From NCBI GenBank assembly GCA_030746775.1, contig JASLLZ010000024.1, positions 1 to 33,565 of the forward strand: DNA of 33,565 nucleotides. Direction: 5' to 3'. The notes under the pieces were generated by a model. The model ran no database searches and was not told the DNA's origin. It worked only from the letters and a program-made list of their open reading frames with translations. This document shows, in pieces, positions 16,336 to 24,197 of the stretch; position 1 is the first letter of the stretch; each line of letters opens with the position of its first letter. The stretch is from Rhodospirillales bacterium. Lineage in GTDB: Bacteria > Pseudomonadota > Alphaproteobacteria > Rhodospirillales > JASLLZ01. The position numbers were made by a program, and so were the translations under genes.

Positions 16336-16366
16336 AAAAAAAATACGGGGCGCGCCGTCAACCCCG
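16336..16366 (-). terminator. Probable Rho-independent terminator after the ModE-like gene
   Basis: On the minus strand CGGGG (16362-16366) pairs with CCCCG (16346-16350) across an 11-base loop, followed by TA and eight T residues (16336-16343). A perfect 14-base palindrome CCCCGGCGCCGGGG (16362-16375) overlaps the same place and the stop region of the ModE-like gene and could compete for pairing. Confidence 0.5.
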
Positions 16367-16726
16367 GCGCCGGGGTCCCGCCATCAGTTTGGCAAAGGCC
16401 GCCACGTCGTCGGCGACGGCGGCCGACGCCGTGGCCTCGGTCCGCCGGTAGCGGACCAGGATATCCATACCGAAAGGTGTAACCCGGCTGCCGCCGCCGC
16501 CGCGCCCCCCGGTCGCGGTGACCACCAGATCTTGGCGGAAGCTTCGGTTCATTGAGTCCACCAGCAACCAGGCGCGCCGATATGACATGCCCATGGCGCG
16601 GGCCGCGGCGGATATCGATCCCGATCGGACGATGGCCTCCAGAAGGTCGGCCTTGCCGGGCCCGAGCGACGTGGCGGCGCCGATGAGGATACGCAGCCGA
16701 GCCCCATTCGTCTTTGCTTTCGCCAT
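16358..16726 (-). CDS. ModE-type winged-helix regulator lacking the molybdate-binding domain
   Basis: A 122-residue protein equivalent to the N-terminal DNA-binding domain of ModE. The helix-turn-helix region is clear: LLEAIVRSGSISAAARAMGM followed by SYRRAWLLVDSMN, then the Gly-rich wing GGRGGGGSRVTPFG. Full ModE carries two C-terminal MOP domains that bind molybdate or tungstate; here the chain ends after a short helix. Such short forms are common in proteobacteria and may sense the metal otherwise or act constitutively. GGAG lies five bases before the ATG, and the gene starts 14 bases after mobA, so the two form an operon. Likely targets are the Mo/W genes nearby, an inference. Confidence 0.82.
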   Translation of the reverse strand: MAKAKTNGARLRILIGAATSLGPGKADLLEAIVRSGSISAAARAMGMSYRRAWLLVDSMNRSFRQDLVVTATGGRGGGGSRVTPFGMDILVRYRRTEATASAAVADDVAAFAKLMAGPRRRG

Positions 16727-16740
16727 CCCGATCTCCGCCT

Positions 16741-17376
16741 TCAGGTCGCGCCGCCGGTCTTGGCCAGGAGGCGCTCCGCCTCGGCCAGGTCTTGGCGCCG
16801 GTTGACGTTGAAGAAAGGATCGCCGGCACGGCGGGAAAAGTCCACATGAACGATGTGGTGGCGCGCTGTCCAGGCGTCGATCTTGCGCACTCCCTCGTCA
16901 ACCAGGGCGCGGCGCAGATCGTTTGCCAGACGAACCGGCCACAGGCCAAACACCGGATGGGCACGCCCGCCCGAAGCGGCGCAGGCGATGTCCGCCGAGT
17001 TTTCGTCGACCGCTTGCGCCAGGCGCGCCACCAGGTCCCGGGCAAGAAACGGCGCGTCGCCGGTAAAGGTTGCCATCCAAGCCGTGGCGGGGGCGTTCCG
17101 GCGCATCCATTCCAGCCCCGTCAGGACGCCGGCCAGGGGACCGGCGAAGCCCTCGACCACGTCGGCCACCACCGGCAGGCCAAAGGCCCGAAAGCGCCCC
17201 GGATCGCCGTTGGCATTGAGGATAAGCCGGGCGACCTGGGGCTGGGCGCGCTCGATGACATGCGCCATCAAGGGCCGGCCGGCAAGCTCCAGGAGGCACT
17301 TGTCGCCGCCCCCCATGCGCCGCGCCAAACCGCCGGCCAGCACCACGCCGACGCAATTTTCCGCAATCTGGGCCAT
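16741..17376 (-). CDS. mobA: Molybdenum cofactor guanylyltransferase MobA
   Basis: A 211-residue enzyme that transfers GMP from GTP to molybdopterin to build the guanine dinucleotide cofactor, needed in its bis form by formate dehydrogenase of this type. The nucleotide-binding motif LAGGLARRMGGGDKCLLELAGRPL is at about residues 13-36, followed by VVADVVEGFAGPLAGVLTGL and TGDAPFL (the metal-binding Asp). The C-terminus PFFNVNRRQDLAEAERLL is typical. The start ATG at 17376 gives the normal N-terminus (MAQIAENCVGVVLAGG); upstream codons in the same frame do not look coding. No strong ribosome binding site. tupA is divergent, 86 bases away. Confidence 0.92.
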   Translation of the reverse strand: MAQIAENCVGVVLAGGLARRMGGGDKCLLELAGRPLMAHVIERAQPQVARLILNANGDPGRFRAFGLPVVADVVEGFAGPLAGVLTGLEWMRRNAPATAWMATFTGDAPFLARDLVARLAQAVDENSADIACAASGGRAHPVFGLWPVRLANDLRRALVDEGVRKIDAWTARHHIVHVDFSRRAGDPFFNVNRRQDLAEAERLLAKTGGAT

Positions 17377-17462
17377 GAAAACACTATGAGGGGAGCGGCG
17401 CCCCCCGGCAAGGGTGCCCGTTGTGCTAGGATGGCGCCGCCGCCCATGGAGACCTCCCCCCA

Positions 17463-18287
17463 ATGCGCCAACTGCGTCTCGTTCTTTCGATTGCCGCCGT
17501 CCTTTTCCTCGGCATGGCCTCCGCTGGCGCCGATGGGAAGCCCTACATCGTCGTCGCGTCGACCACCTCGACCCAGAATTCGGGCCTCTTCGGCCACCTT
17601 CTGCCGCGCTTTCGCAGCAAAACCGGGATCGCGGTGCGCATCGTCGCCGTCGGCACCGGCCAAGCCCTGCGCCTGGCGCGCAACGGCGACGCCGATGTGC
17701 TGTTGGTCCATCACAGGGCATCGGAGGAACGCTTCGTCGCCGCCGGCTTCGGCGTCCGGCGCTTCGAGGTCATGGCCAATGATTTCGTTATCGTCGGTCC
17801 GGCGTCCGACCCGGCCCGGGTCGGCGCATCGACGCACGCCGCCGAGGCGTTTCAAAGCATCGCCGAGGCCAAGGCGCTCTTTCTTTCGCGCGGCGACGAC
17901 AGCGGCACCCACAAGCGCGAGTTGGAGCTGTGGCGGGCCGCCGGCATAGACGCCCGCCGGGCGTCGGGCACCTGGTACCGCGAAGCCGGCGCCGGCATGG
18001 GGGCGACGCTGAACTCGGCCGCCGCCATGGCCGCCTACACCCTGACCGATCGGGGCACCTGGCTCGCCTTCGGCAACAAGGCGGGTCTCGCGGTGCTGGT
18101 CGAAGGGGACGCGCGTCTCGCCAACCCCTACGGCGTCATCTTGGTCAACCCGAAACGCCATCCCCACGTCAAGGCGGCCCTGGGCCAAGCCTTTATCGAC
18201 TGGCTTATAGGACCCCCGGGCCAAGCGGCCATCGCCGCCTTCCGCATCGGCGGCCGACGGGCCTTCATGCCCAGCGGCGGCGGTTAA
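17463..18287 (+). CDS. tupA: Tungstate-type ABC transporter substrate-binding protein (TupA-like)
   Basis: A 274-residue periplasmic binding protein. A signal peptide is visible (LRLVLSIAAVLFLGMASAGA). Anion-binding motifs of TupA follow: VASTTSTQNSGLF, VGTGQALRLARNGDADVLLVH and SRGDDSGTHKRELELW. These are the loops that hold tungstate in the TupA group rather than those of ModA. The C-terminal NPYGVILVNPKRH and FIDWL also fit. No permease or ATPase gene (tupB, tupC) follows; the next gene is a MATE transporter. It either uses a transporter encoded elsewhere or the cluster has been broken. The neighbouring mobA and formate dehydrogenase fit tungsten supply. GGAG lies about 11 bases before the ATG. 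Confidence 0.87.
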   Translation: MRQLRLVLSIAAVLFLGMASAGADGKPYIVVASTTSTQNSGLFGHLLPRFRSKTGIAVRIVAVGTGQALRLARNGDADVLLVHHRASEERFVAAGFGVRRFEVMANDFVIVGPASDPARVGASTHAAEAFQSIAEAKALFLSRGDDSGTHKRELELWRAAGIDARRASGTWYREAGAGMGATLNSAAAMAAYTLTDRGTWLAFGNKAGLAVLVEGDARLANPYGVILVNPKRHPHVKAALGQAFIDWLIGPPGQAAIAAFRIGGRRAFMPSGGG

Positions 18288-18360
18288 GGCCGTGCCCTTT
18301 TATTATCCCTTGCGCCGCGCCATGTCATAGTCGGGCCATAATGGAAGAAACCTAGTACCG

Positions 18361-19680
18361 ATGGCTGACGAGTTCATTCAGCGCCGCGTATGGCGGCTGG
18401 CCGGTCCGATCATCTTGGCCAATGTCTCGGTGCCACTTCTCGGCCTCGTCGATACCGCCGTCGTCGGGCACCTGCCGGGGCCCCACTACGTCGGCGCCGT
18501 GGCCGTCGGCGCCCTGGTTTTCAACGTTCTTTACTTCGGTCTCGGCTTCCTGCGCATGGGAACCACGGGGCTGGCCGCCCAGGCCCTGGGGTCGGGCAAT
18601 GCCGATGAGGTACGGGCCACCCTGGCGCGCGCGGTGCTGGTGGCGGTGGCTCTGGGAACCTTCATGGTCGTGGTCCGCCAGCCGGTGACCTGGGCGGCGC
18701 TCGCCATCATCGCGCCGAGCGGCAACGTTGTGCCGCTGGCCGACACCTATATCTCGATTCGCATCTGGGGGGCGCCGGCGGCGCTCGCCAACGCCGCCCT
18801 GATGGGCTGGTTTATCGGTGTCCACAACACCCGCGCCGTCCTTGCCCAGCAGCTGGTCATGAACGGCCTCAACATCGTCCTCGACCTGGTCTTCGTCATC
18901 GGCTTCGGCTTCGGCGTCGCCGGGGTCGCGGCGGCAAGCTTGATCGCCCAGGTCGCCGCCCCGGTCTTCGGCCTGTGGCTGGTGCGCCGCGACCTGGCGC
19001 GTATCGGCGGGCGCTGGCGTCGTGACCTGATCTTTGAGGGCACCCGCTTTCGGCGCATGCTGGCCGTCAATCGAGATATCTTCCTGCGCTCCATCATCTT
19101 GATCTCGACCAACGTGGTCTTTATCTCGGTCGGCGCCCAGATGGGCGACGTGGTGTTGGCCGCCAACGCCATCTTGTTTCAGTTTCACCATCTGGCGGCC
19201 TGGACCCTGGACGGTTTCGCCTACGCCGCCGAGGCCCTGACGGGGAGCGCCGTCGGCGCCGGAGACCGCCCGCGATTCCGCGAGGCGGTACGGGTAACGG
19301 GCATTTGGGCGTTGGCCCTGGCCAGCGGCTTTACCCTGGCCTACCTGGTCTTCGGCGCGCTTTTAATCGACGTCATTACCGACGTGGAGGAGGTCCGCGT
19401 GACGGCGCGCCTCTACCTGCCCTGGGCCGTGATCATTCCCATCGTCAGCGTTTGGGGATTCATGCTCGACGGCATCTTCGTCGGCGCGACGCGGGTCGCC
19501 GAGATGCGCAACGCCATGGTGATCACGGCGATTCTCTACTTCGGCGCCGTGGCGCTCCTGGTGCCCGCCATGGCCAACCACGGCCTGTGGCTCGCCGTGA
19601 CCTTACTCAGCATCTTGCGGGCGGTAACCATGGGGGTTCAATACCCACGCATCGAACGGGCCGTCGGCGAGACGGCGTGA
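18361..19680 (+). CDS. MATE family efflux transporter, DinF-like
   Basis: A 439-residue inner-membrane protein with about twelve hydrophobic segments in two similar halves. It begins WRLAGPIILANVSVPLLGLVDTAVVGHL, the hallmark of DinF-branch MATE transporters, with LRMGTTGLAAQALG after the second helix. The second half repeats the pattern (ANAILFQFHHLAAWTLDGFAYAAEALTG). MATE proteins export cationic compounds using Na+ or H+; the substrate here cannot be read. It follows tupA by 73 bases on the same strand but has no evident link to tungsten. It ends six bases from the stop of the convergent aldolase gene. Confidence 0.88.
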   Translation: MADEFIQRRVWRLAGPIILANVSVPLLGLVDTAVVGHLPGPHYVGAVAVGALVFNVLYFGLGFLRMGTTGLAAQALGSGNADEVRATLARAVLVAVALGTFMVVVRQPVTWAALAIIAPSGNVVPLADTYISIRIWGAPAALANAALMGWFIGVHNTRAVLAQQLVMNGLNIVLDLVFVIGFGFGVAGVAAASLIAQVAAPVFGLWLVRRDLARIGGRWRRDLIFEGTRFRRMLAVNRDIFLRSIILISTNVVFISVGAQMGDVVLAANAILFQFHHLAAWTLDGFAYAAEALTGSAVGAGDRPRFREAVRVTGIWALALASGFTLAYLVFGALLIDVITDVEEVRVTARLYLPWAVIIPIVSVWGFMLDGIFVGATRVAEMRNAMVITAILYFGAVALLVPAMANHGLWLAVTLLSILRAVTMGVQYPRIERAVGETA

Positions 19681-19686
19681 GAAAGG

Positions 19687-20490
19687 CTACGCGCCGGCGC
19701 GCAGGGGCTTGACCACTTCGTCCATCATCTGGCGGCAGGTCGCCTGAAGGACAGCGATGTCGCTGCGCAACAGGACGGCGTTGACGCCTTGTTTGTAGAG
19801 CTTGCGGGCCTCTTCCAGGGTCGGCGGAATGACCAGGGACATGATCGACGTATCGTACTGGCGCGCCTTGGCGAGCAGGGTCTGGAAGGCCTCCTGGATG
19901 GGCGGCGCCTCCATGTCGTAGACCAGCGGCAGGCCCAGCGACATGGCCAGGTCGGTGGGGCCGAAGCTGATCATATCAAGGCCGTCGACCGACATGATGT
20001 CGTCGATGTTGTCGAAGAAAACCTTGTCCTCGGCGAGGCCGATGACGACGGTTTCCTCATTGCACCGCTTGACGTATTCCACCCAGTCGAAATCGCCGGC
20101 GCCGTAGCTTGCGGCGCGCACCTCGGTCGCCGATCCGCGCCCACCGAGCGGCGGGAAGCGGGCGGCGCTCAGTGCTTGCTCGGCCTCGGCCCGTGTCTTC
20201 AGGCGCGGGATGACGACGCCTTCGGCGCCGCACTCAAGGGCATTGCGAATCTGGTTCTCGTCATTGCCCTTGAGGCGCACGACGACCGAGAGCCCCGCCG
20301 CGTCGGCGGCCATGATCATGTGTTCCAGGTCGGCGCCCGAAGACAGCGGCGAATGTTCGGTATCGAGGAAGATGAAATCGAAGCCCGAATAGCCGATCAC
20401 CTCAACCACCGCCGGGCTGCGGGTGAAGACGACCATGCCGGCAATCGGCCGGCCGTCGCGCATGGCGGCTCTGAGCTTGTTGTGTTTCAT
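19687..20490 (-). CDS. HpcH/HpaI family class II aldolase
   Basis: A 267-residue aldolase-fold enzyme. The family cleaves 2-oxo-acid or acyl-CoA C-C bonds with a divalent metal. Visible landmarks: FDFIFLDTEHSPL (His46, matching the catalytic His of HpaI), Arg72 in VVVRLK, CGAEGVVIPRL, RFPPLGGRGS, the metal-ligand Glu154 (GLAEDKVFFDNIDDI) and Asp180 in SFGPTDLAMSLG. The Gln that precedes the metal Glu in HpaI (QxE) is Leu152 here, suggesting different chemistry or substrate. GAGGAGGG lies eight bases before the ATG. It is the last gene of a five-gene operon after the two CoA-ligase subunits. Substrate unknown; a role in cleaving an activated or hydroxylated branched acid is possible. Confidence 0.88.
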   Translation of the reverse strand: MKHNKLRAAMRDGRPIAGMVVFTRSPAVVEVIGYSGFDFIFLDTEHSPLSSGADLEHMIMAADAAGLSVVVRLKGNDENQIRNALECGAEGVVIPRLKTRAEAEQALSAARFPPLGGRGSATEVRAASYGAGDFDWVEYVKRCNEETVVIGLAEDKVFFDNIDDIMSVDGLDMISFGPTDLAMSLGLPLVYDMEAPPIQEAFQTLLAKARQYDTSIMSLVIPPTLEEARKLYKQGVNAVLLRSDIAVLQATCRQMMDEVVKPLRAGA

Positions 20491-20504
20491 CCGGTCAACC
20501 CTCC

Positions 20505-21395
20505 TCAAGCGTTGCGGGAAGTCTTTTGCCTTTCCAGCGTCTGACGGGCTTTTTCCCCGATCTCCAGGATGTTGGCGGCGATCACGGCGCCGGCGCGGCG
20601 CAGGGCCTCGGTCTTCGATTGCCAGTTCTCGTCTTCCTCGCCAAGCAGGGCACCGGCATGGCCCATGCGTTTGCCGGGGACCGCGGCGCGGCCCAGGATA
20701 AGCGCGACGACCGGCGTTTTCATGGCCGCCACGAATTCGGCCGCTGCAAGTTCCGAACGCCCGCCGATCTCGCCCAGCATAACAACCAGCTCGGTCTCCG
20801 CGTCGGCCTCGAATCTCTCCAGGATATCGCGGTGGTAGGTGGCCAGCACCGGGTCGCCGCCGAGGCACACCACGGTGCTCACGCCGAGACCGGATTTGCG
20901 CAGGGACCCCGCCACCTCGTAGGTGATGGCGCCGCTCTTGGCGACGACGCCGACCGGTCCCTTCGTCAGGTAGCGGTCATTGAGGTCCGAGATGTTTGTC
21001 ATGCCGACGCTGACGCAACCGGCGGCGTTGGTGCCCAGCACGACGCTGCCGCGGGCGCGGGCATAGGCCGCCATGATGATACTATCGGCGATGGGGATTT
21101 CCTCGGTATAGACCGTGATCGTCTTCAGGCCGGCATCGACGGCCTCGAGGCAGGCCTCGCGGGCGAACGGCGCCGGGACGGCCACGAAGCTGCAATCGGC
21201 GCCGGTCTCGGCAACCGCCTCGTGACACGAATTGAAGACCGGCAAACCGTGCACCTCCTGGCCGCCCCGGCCCGGAGTGACGCCGCCGACAACGGTCGTG
21301 ACGCCCTCGACCATGAGCCCGGCGACGTTTCTGCCGACGGTGCCGGTGATGCCTTGAACGATGGCGCGCGATGAGCCGTCAACCAAGATTGCCAT
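20505..21395 (-). CDS. Succinyl/malyl-CoA ligase-like alpha subunit
   Basis: A 296-residue acyl-CoA synthetase subunit of the SucD/MtkB group. It has the CoA-binding Rossmann part (about 1-125: GITGTVGRN, GGVTPGRGGQEVHGLPVFN, TVYTEEIP) and the ligase part with VGVVAKSGAITYEV and CLGGDPVLATYHRDIL. The phosphohistidine loop is intact: GKRMGHAGALLG with His at 246, the position used by E. coli SucD. It is therefore probably active. The order (aldolase downstream, beta subunit upstream) and the absence of TCA-cycle neighbours argue against a housekeeping succinyl-CoA synthetase. Malate-CoA ligase is one option, but any dicarboxylate or branched acid is possible. Gaps of 9 and 14 bases to its neighbours. 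Confidence 0.88.
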   Translation of the reverse strand: MAILVDGSSRAIVQGITGTVGRNVAGLMVEGVTTVVGGVTPGRGGQEVHGLPVFNSCHEAVAETGADCSFVAVPAPFAREACLEAVDAGLKTITVYTEEIPIADSIIMAAYARARGSVVLGTNAAGCVSVGMTNISDLNDRYLTKGPVGVVAKSGAITYEVAGSLRKSGLGVSTVVCLGGDPVLATYHRDILERFEADAETELVVMLGEIGGRSELAAAEFVAAMKTPVVALILGRAAVPGKRMGHAGALLGEEDENWQSKTEALRRAGAVIAANILEIGEKARQTLERQKTSRNA

Positions 21396-21404
21396 GGCGC
21401 GCTC

Positions 21405-22523
21405 CTAATCCGTTTGCCGCTGGGCCGCGATCACCGCCTTGAGCGCCGCTTCCAGATCGCCATGGGCCTCGAACCCGAGCGGCGTCAGCAGCGCCCTGCC
21501 CTCCTCGGCATTGCGCCCGACGAGACGCAGAACGATGCGCCCGCCAAGCGGCGCCTTGGCATAGGCGTTGGCCATGCTGCGCGCCACGTTATCGGCCAGG
21601 GCGGTGTGGAAATAGGCGTTGATGAACGTCACCCTTGGTTTCAGGGTGGCCACCGCCTGGAAGACCCCGACCAGTCCCGGGGCCTCGCCGAAGGGGGTTC
21701 CCGCCATGTCGACGACGCAGCGCATGCTGGCCCCCATGTCGACCAGGGCGTCAAGGGACGCCATCATCAGCCCGGCCCCGCTGACCACGGCCACCACGTC
21801 GCCGTTGGGATCCATCTCGGCCGCCACCCCGCCGGCGGTTGCGACCGCGCGTTCGAACTCGGTGCCCTCGGCCGGCGCCGACAGGTCTTTCCATTCCGGG
21901 TGGCGGTGTCTGGCCCTTTTGTCCAGCACCACCTTGGCGTCGGCCGCCACCACGGTGCCGGCGGCGGTCACGGCCAGGGGATTGATCTCGGCCAGTTCGG
22001 CATCCTCGCCGAGCGCCATGTCATGGAGGGCCCGCACCGTCGCGGCAAGGGTTTTCGCGGCCTCGGGCGGGGGGGCGAGGAAGCGCACCACCCGGTCGAT
22101 GACGAAAGTGCGGATTCCCAACAGGGGTTCGACGGGCACCTTGAGGATACGGTCGTGGGGCACCTGTTCGACATCGACGCCGCCATCGGGCGAGGCGACG
22201 ATGGTCCGACACCGCCGGTCGCGGTCGATAACCACGGCCAGATAAAGTTCGCGCGCGATATCGAGGCGCTGTTCGACATAGACCCTTTCGACCCTATGTT
22301 CGCCGATGGTCGACCCGTCCAAGGCCTCCGCCGCGGCGCTGGCCTCGGCGGCTGTCTCGGCGAAGTGGATGCCGCCGCTTTTGCCGCGCCCGCCGGCCGG
22401 GATCTGCGCCTTGACCACGTAACCCTCGACGCCGTCCGGCAGGTCGGGCCAGGTCGCCCCCTTGGGTACGGCAATGCCGTGGCGCGCAAAGAGGCCCTTG
22501 GCTTGGAATTCGAGAAGGTTCAT
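21405..22523 (-). CDS. Succinyl/malyl-CoA ligase-like beta subunit (ATP-grasp)
   Basis: A 372-residue partner of the SucD-like subunit. It begins MNLLEFQAKGLFARHGIAVP, close to SucC, and shows the ATP-grasp parts VVKAQIPAGGRGKSGG, ELAEINPLAV and AKVVLD. The C-terminal ligase domain has VSGAGLMMASLDALVDMG and FINAYFHTALADNVA, where SucC has a GGI-type motif. It is somewhat shorter than housekeeping SucC or MtkA (around 390), with part of the N-terminal helix missing. Divergence in the C-terminal part suggests an altered acid pocket. It starts 12 bases after the preceding crotonase gene. Confidence 0.87.
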   Translation of the reverse strand: MNLLEFQAKGLFARHGIAVPKGATWPDLPDGVEGYVVKAQIPAGGRGKSGGIHFAETAAEASAAAEALDGSTIGEHRVERVYVEQRLDIARELYLAVVIDRDRRCRTIVASPDGGVDVEQVPHDRILKVPVEPLLGIRTFVIDRVVRFLAPPPEAAKTLAATVRALHDMALGEDAELAEINPLAVTAAGTVVAADAKVVLDKRARHRHPEWKDLSAPAEGTEFERAVATAGGVAAEMDPNGDVVAVVSGAGLMMASLDALVDMGASMRCVVDMAGTPFGEAPGLVGVFQAVATLKPRVTFINAYFHTALADNVARSMANAYAKAPLGGRIVLRLVGRNAEEGRALLTPLGFEAHGDLEAALKAVIAAQRQTD

Positions 22524-22535
22524 GGATGGGCCGGA

Positions 22536-23315
22536 TCAGGATTTCTGCTTGCGCTTGGCGCGCTCGGCAAAGAACTTCGCCATGTATTCCTGCGGTTCGC
22601 CCGAGGCGTAGGACTCTTTCTGGATAGGCTCTCCGGCCTCCATGGCCTCGTCGAAACCGGCCTGGGTGATGGCGCGGAAGCGCTTTTTGTTGAGCTTCAT
22701 GGCGATGGGCGGCTTGCTGGCGAGCAGTTGAGCCACTTCCTTGGCCTTGGCCAACACCTGATCGGCGGGCACCAGATAATGGATGAGGCCGATATCGTAG
22801 CATTCCTGGCCCTCCATAATGCGCCCGGTGAGGGTCAATTCGACGGTGCGCGACAGACCGATCCGATCATTCATCAGCCATGACCCAAGCACGGTGGGAA
22901 TAGCCGAGTTGATCTCCGGCTGACCCATGCGGGTCCCCTCGTGGCCGATGCGGACGTCGGTCTGCATGGCAACCTGAAAGGCGGACCCGGCGGCGACGCC
23001 GTTGAGTGCCCCGATCAGGGGCTTGTCCATGTCGCGCAGCGCCGAATAGAAATCCTTCCAACTTTTGAACCAGTCGAGGCCCTCGTCGCCCGACGAGAAT
23101 TTCTGCGTTTCCCCAAGGTCCTGGCCGGCGCTGAACGCCCTGTCACCGGCACCGGTGAGGATGACGGCGCGCACGCTGTCATCGGCATTGAGCTTGCCCA
23201 GCGCCGCCTTGATTTCCTCGCGCATGGGCGTGTCCCAGGCGTTGAGTTTCTCCGGCCGGTTCAATGTTACGACCGCGATGGCGTCTTCGATGTCGACCAT
23301 GATGCTCTTATACAC
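22536..23315 (-). CDS. Enoyl-CoA hydratase/isomerase family protein (operon gene 2)
   Basis: A 259-residue crotonase-fold enzyme acting on acyl-CoA. The oxyanion-hole segments are present: RAFSAGQDLGE (about 59-69) and NGVAAGSAFQ (105-114). Of the two catalytic glutamates of enoyl-CoA hydratase, the second is kept (Glu134, GQPEINSAIP) but the first is Gln114. Simple water addition is thus unlikely to follow the classic two-Glu mechanism; isomerase, hydrolase or another crotonase reaction is possible. A GTG at 23315 is chosen as start because GGAGG (23324-23328) lies eight bases upstream; the frame extends to an ATG at 23342 without a ribosome binding site. It is most similar in layout to the adjacent upstream gene. 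Confidence 0.85.
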   Translation of the reverse strand: MYKSIMVDIEDAIAVVTLNRPEKLNAWDTPMREEIKAALGKLNADDSVRAVILTGAGDRAFSAGQDLGETQKFSSGDEGLDWFKSWKDFYSALRDMDKPLIGALNGVAAGSAFQVAMQTDVRIGHEGTRMGQPEINSAIPTVLGSWLMNDRIGLSRTVELTLTGRIMEGQECYDIGLIHYLVPADQVLAKAKEVAQLLASKPPIAMKLNKKRFRAITQAGFDEAMEAGEPIQKESYASGEPQEYMAKFFAERAKRKQKS

Positions 23316-23348
23316 AACACTTTCCTCCGTCAGATAATCCATTAGCGT

Positions 23349-24125
23349 TCAGTTCCGGCGCGCCGCCCGCTGGGCCAGGAATTCAGCCATCACCCTTTGC
23401 GGCTCGCCCGATGCTATGGCTTCGCCTTGATAGGCCTCCAGGGCCTCGAATACCTGGTTTTCTTCCATCGCCCGGCGCCGCATGTAGCGAAAGCGCTGAA
23501 TGTTCAGGCGCATGGCGTGGGGCGGTTTGGCAGCCAGTTGCCGGGCCAGAGCCAGGCCGCGGGTGGTAAGTTCATCGGGTTCCACGACATCGTGGACGAT
23601 GCCCATGCGTTTGGCCTCGCCGGCCTCTATCTCGCGGCCGCTGAGCACCGTCTCCTTGGCCCGCGACCAGAACATCTCCTGGGCCAGCAGAAAGCTTCCC
23701 AACAGGCAGGGCAAGCCGATGTTGATCTCCAACATGATGAGGCGCGCCCCGGGCACCGCCAAGCGAATATCGCACAACAGCGCGGTCACGAAACCGCCGC
23801 CGGCGGCGACGCCATTGACCGCCGCGACCAGAGGCTTGGGGAATTGCAGAAAGCCATGGAGATAGTCCTTCCACCCGCCTTGCCATTCGTCCCCCTGGCT
23901 GGCGTCGAGTTCGGCACTTTCGTTGAGATCCTGGCCAGAACAGAATCCCCGATCCCCGGCGCCGGTGATCATCACCGCGCGGACGGTATCGTCGTCCTTC
24001 GCCTGGTTGAGGGCCTTGACGATTGAGTGGCGCAATTCCGCGCTGAGGGCGTTCAACTGCCGCGGACGATTGAGGGTAAGGATGCGCACCGGACCTTCGT
24101 CCGAAACCATGAGGGAGGTCGACAT
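23349..24125 (-). CDS. Enoyl-CoA hydratase/isomerase family protein (operon gene 1)
   Basis: A 258-residue crotonase-fold protein, first gene of the operon. RGFCSGQDLNES and NGVAAGGGFVTALLCDIRLA form the oxyanion hole. The first catalytic Glu is replaced by Val113; the second appears kept as Glu133 (IMLEINIGLP), in a local context (MLE instead of QPE) that differs from standard hydratases. Both neighbours end in a similar basic C-terminal helix (RVMAEFLAQRAARRN here, YMAKFFAERAKRKQ in the other) after ASGEPQ, so they look like an old tandem duplication. The start ATG at 24125 has no clear ribosome binding site. Function beyond acyl-CoA chemistry is not assignable. Confidence 0.85.
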   Translation of the reverse strand: MSTSLMVSDEGPVRILTLNRPRQLNALSAELRHSIVKALNQAKDDDTVRAVMITGAGDRGFCSGQDLNESAELDASQGDEWQGGWKDYLHGFLQFPKPLVAAVNGVAAGGGFVTALLCDIRLAVPGARLIMLEINIGLPCLLGSFLLAQEMFWSRAKETVLSGREIEAGEAKRMGIVHDVVEPDELTTRGLALARQLAAKPPHAMRLNIQRFRYMRRRAMEENQVFEALEAYQGEAIASGEPQRVMAEFLAQRAARRN

Positions 24126-24197
24126 GAAACGCGCCTCATTCGGATGCCGGTCGGGTACGGCGCCGCATTCTTTTTAATTACAATACTTTGAAGTGCG

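Noticed and set aside
23316-23342. ATG 23342 as start of the second crotonase gene
   Set aside because: No ribosome binding site before it, and a strong GGAGG lies inside the extension, eight bases ahead of GTG 23315.
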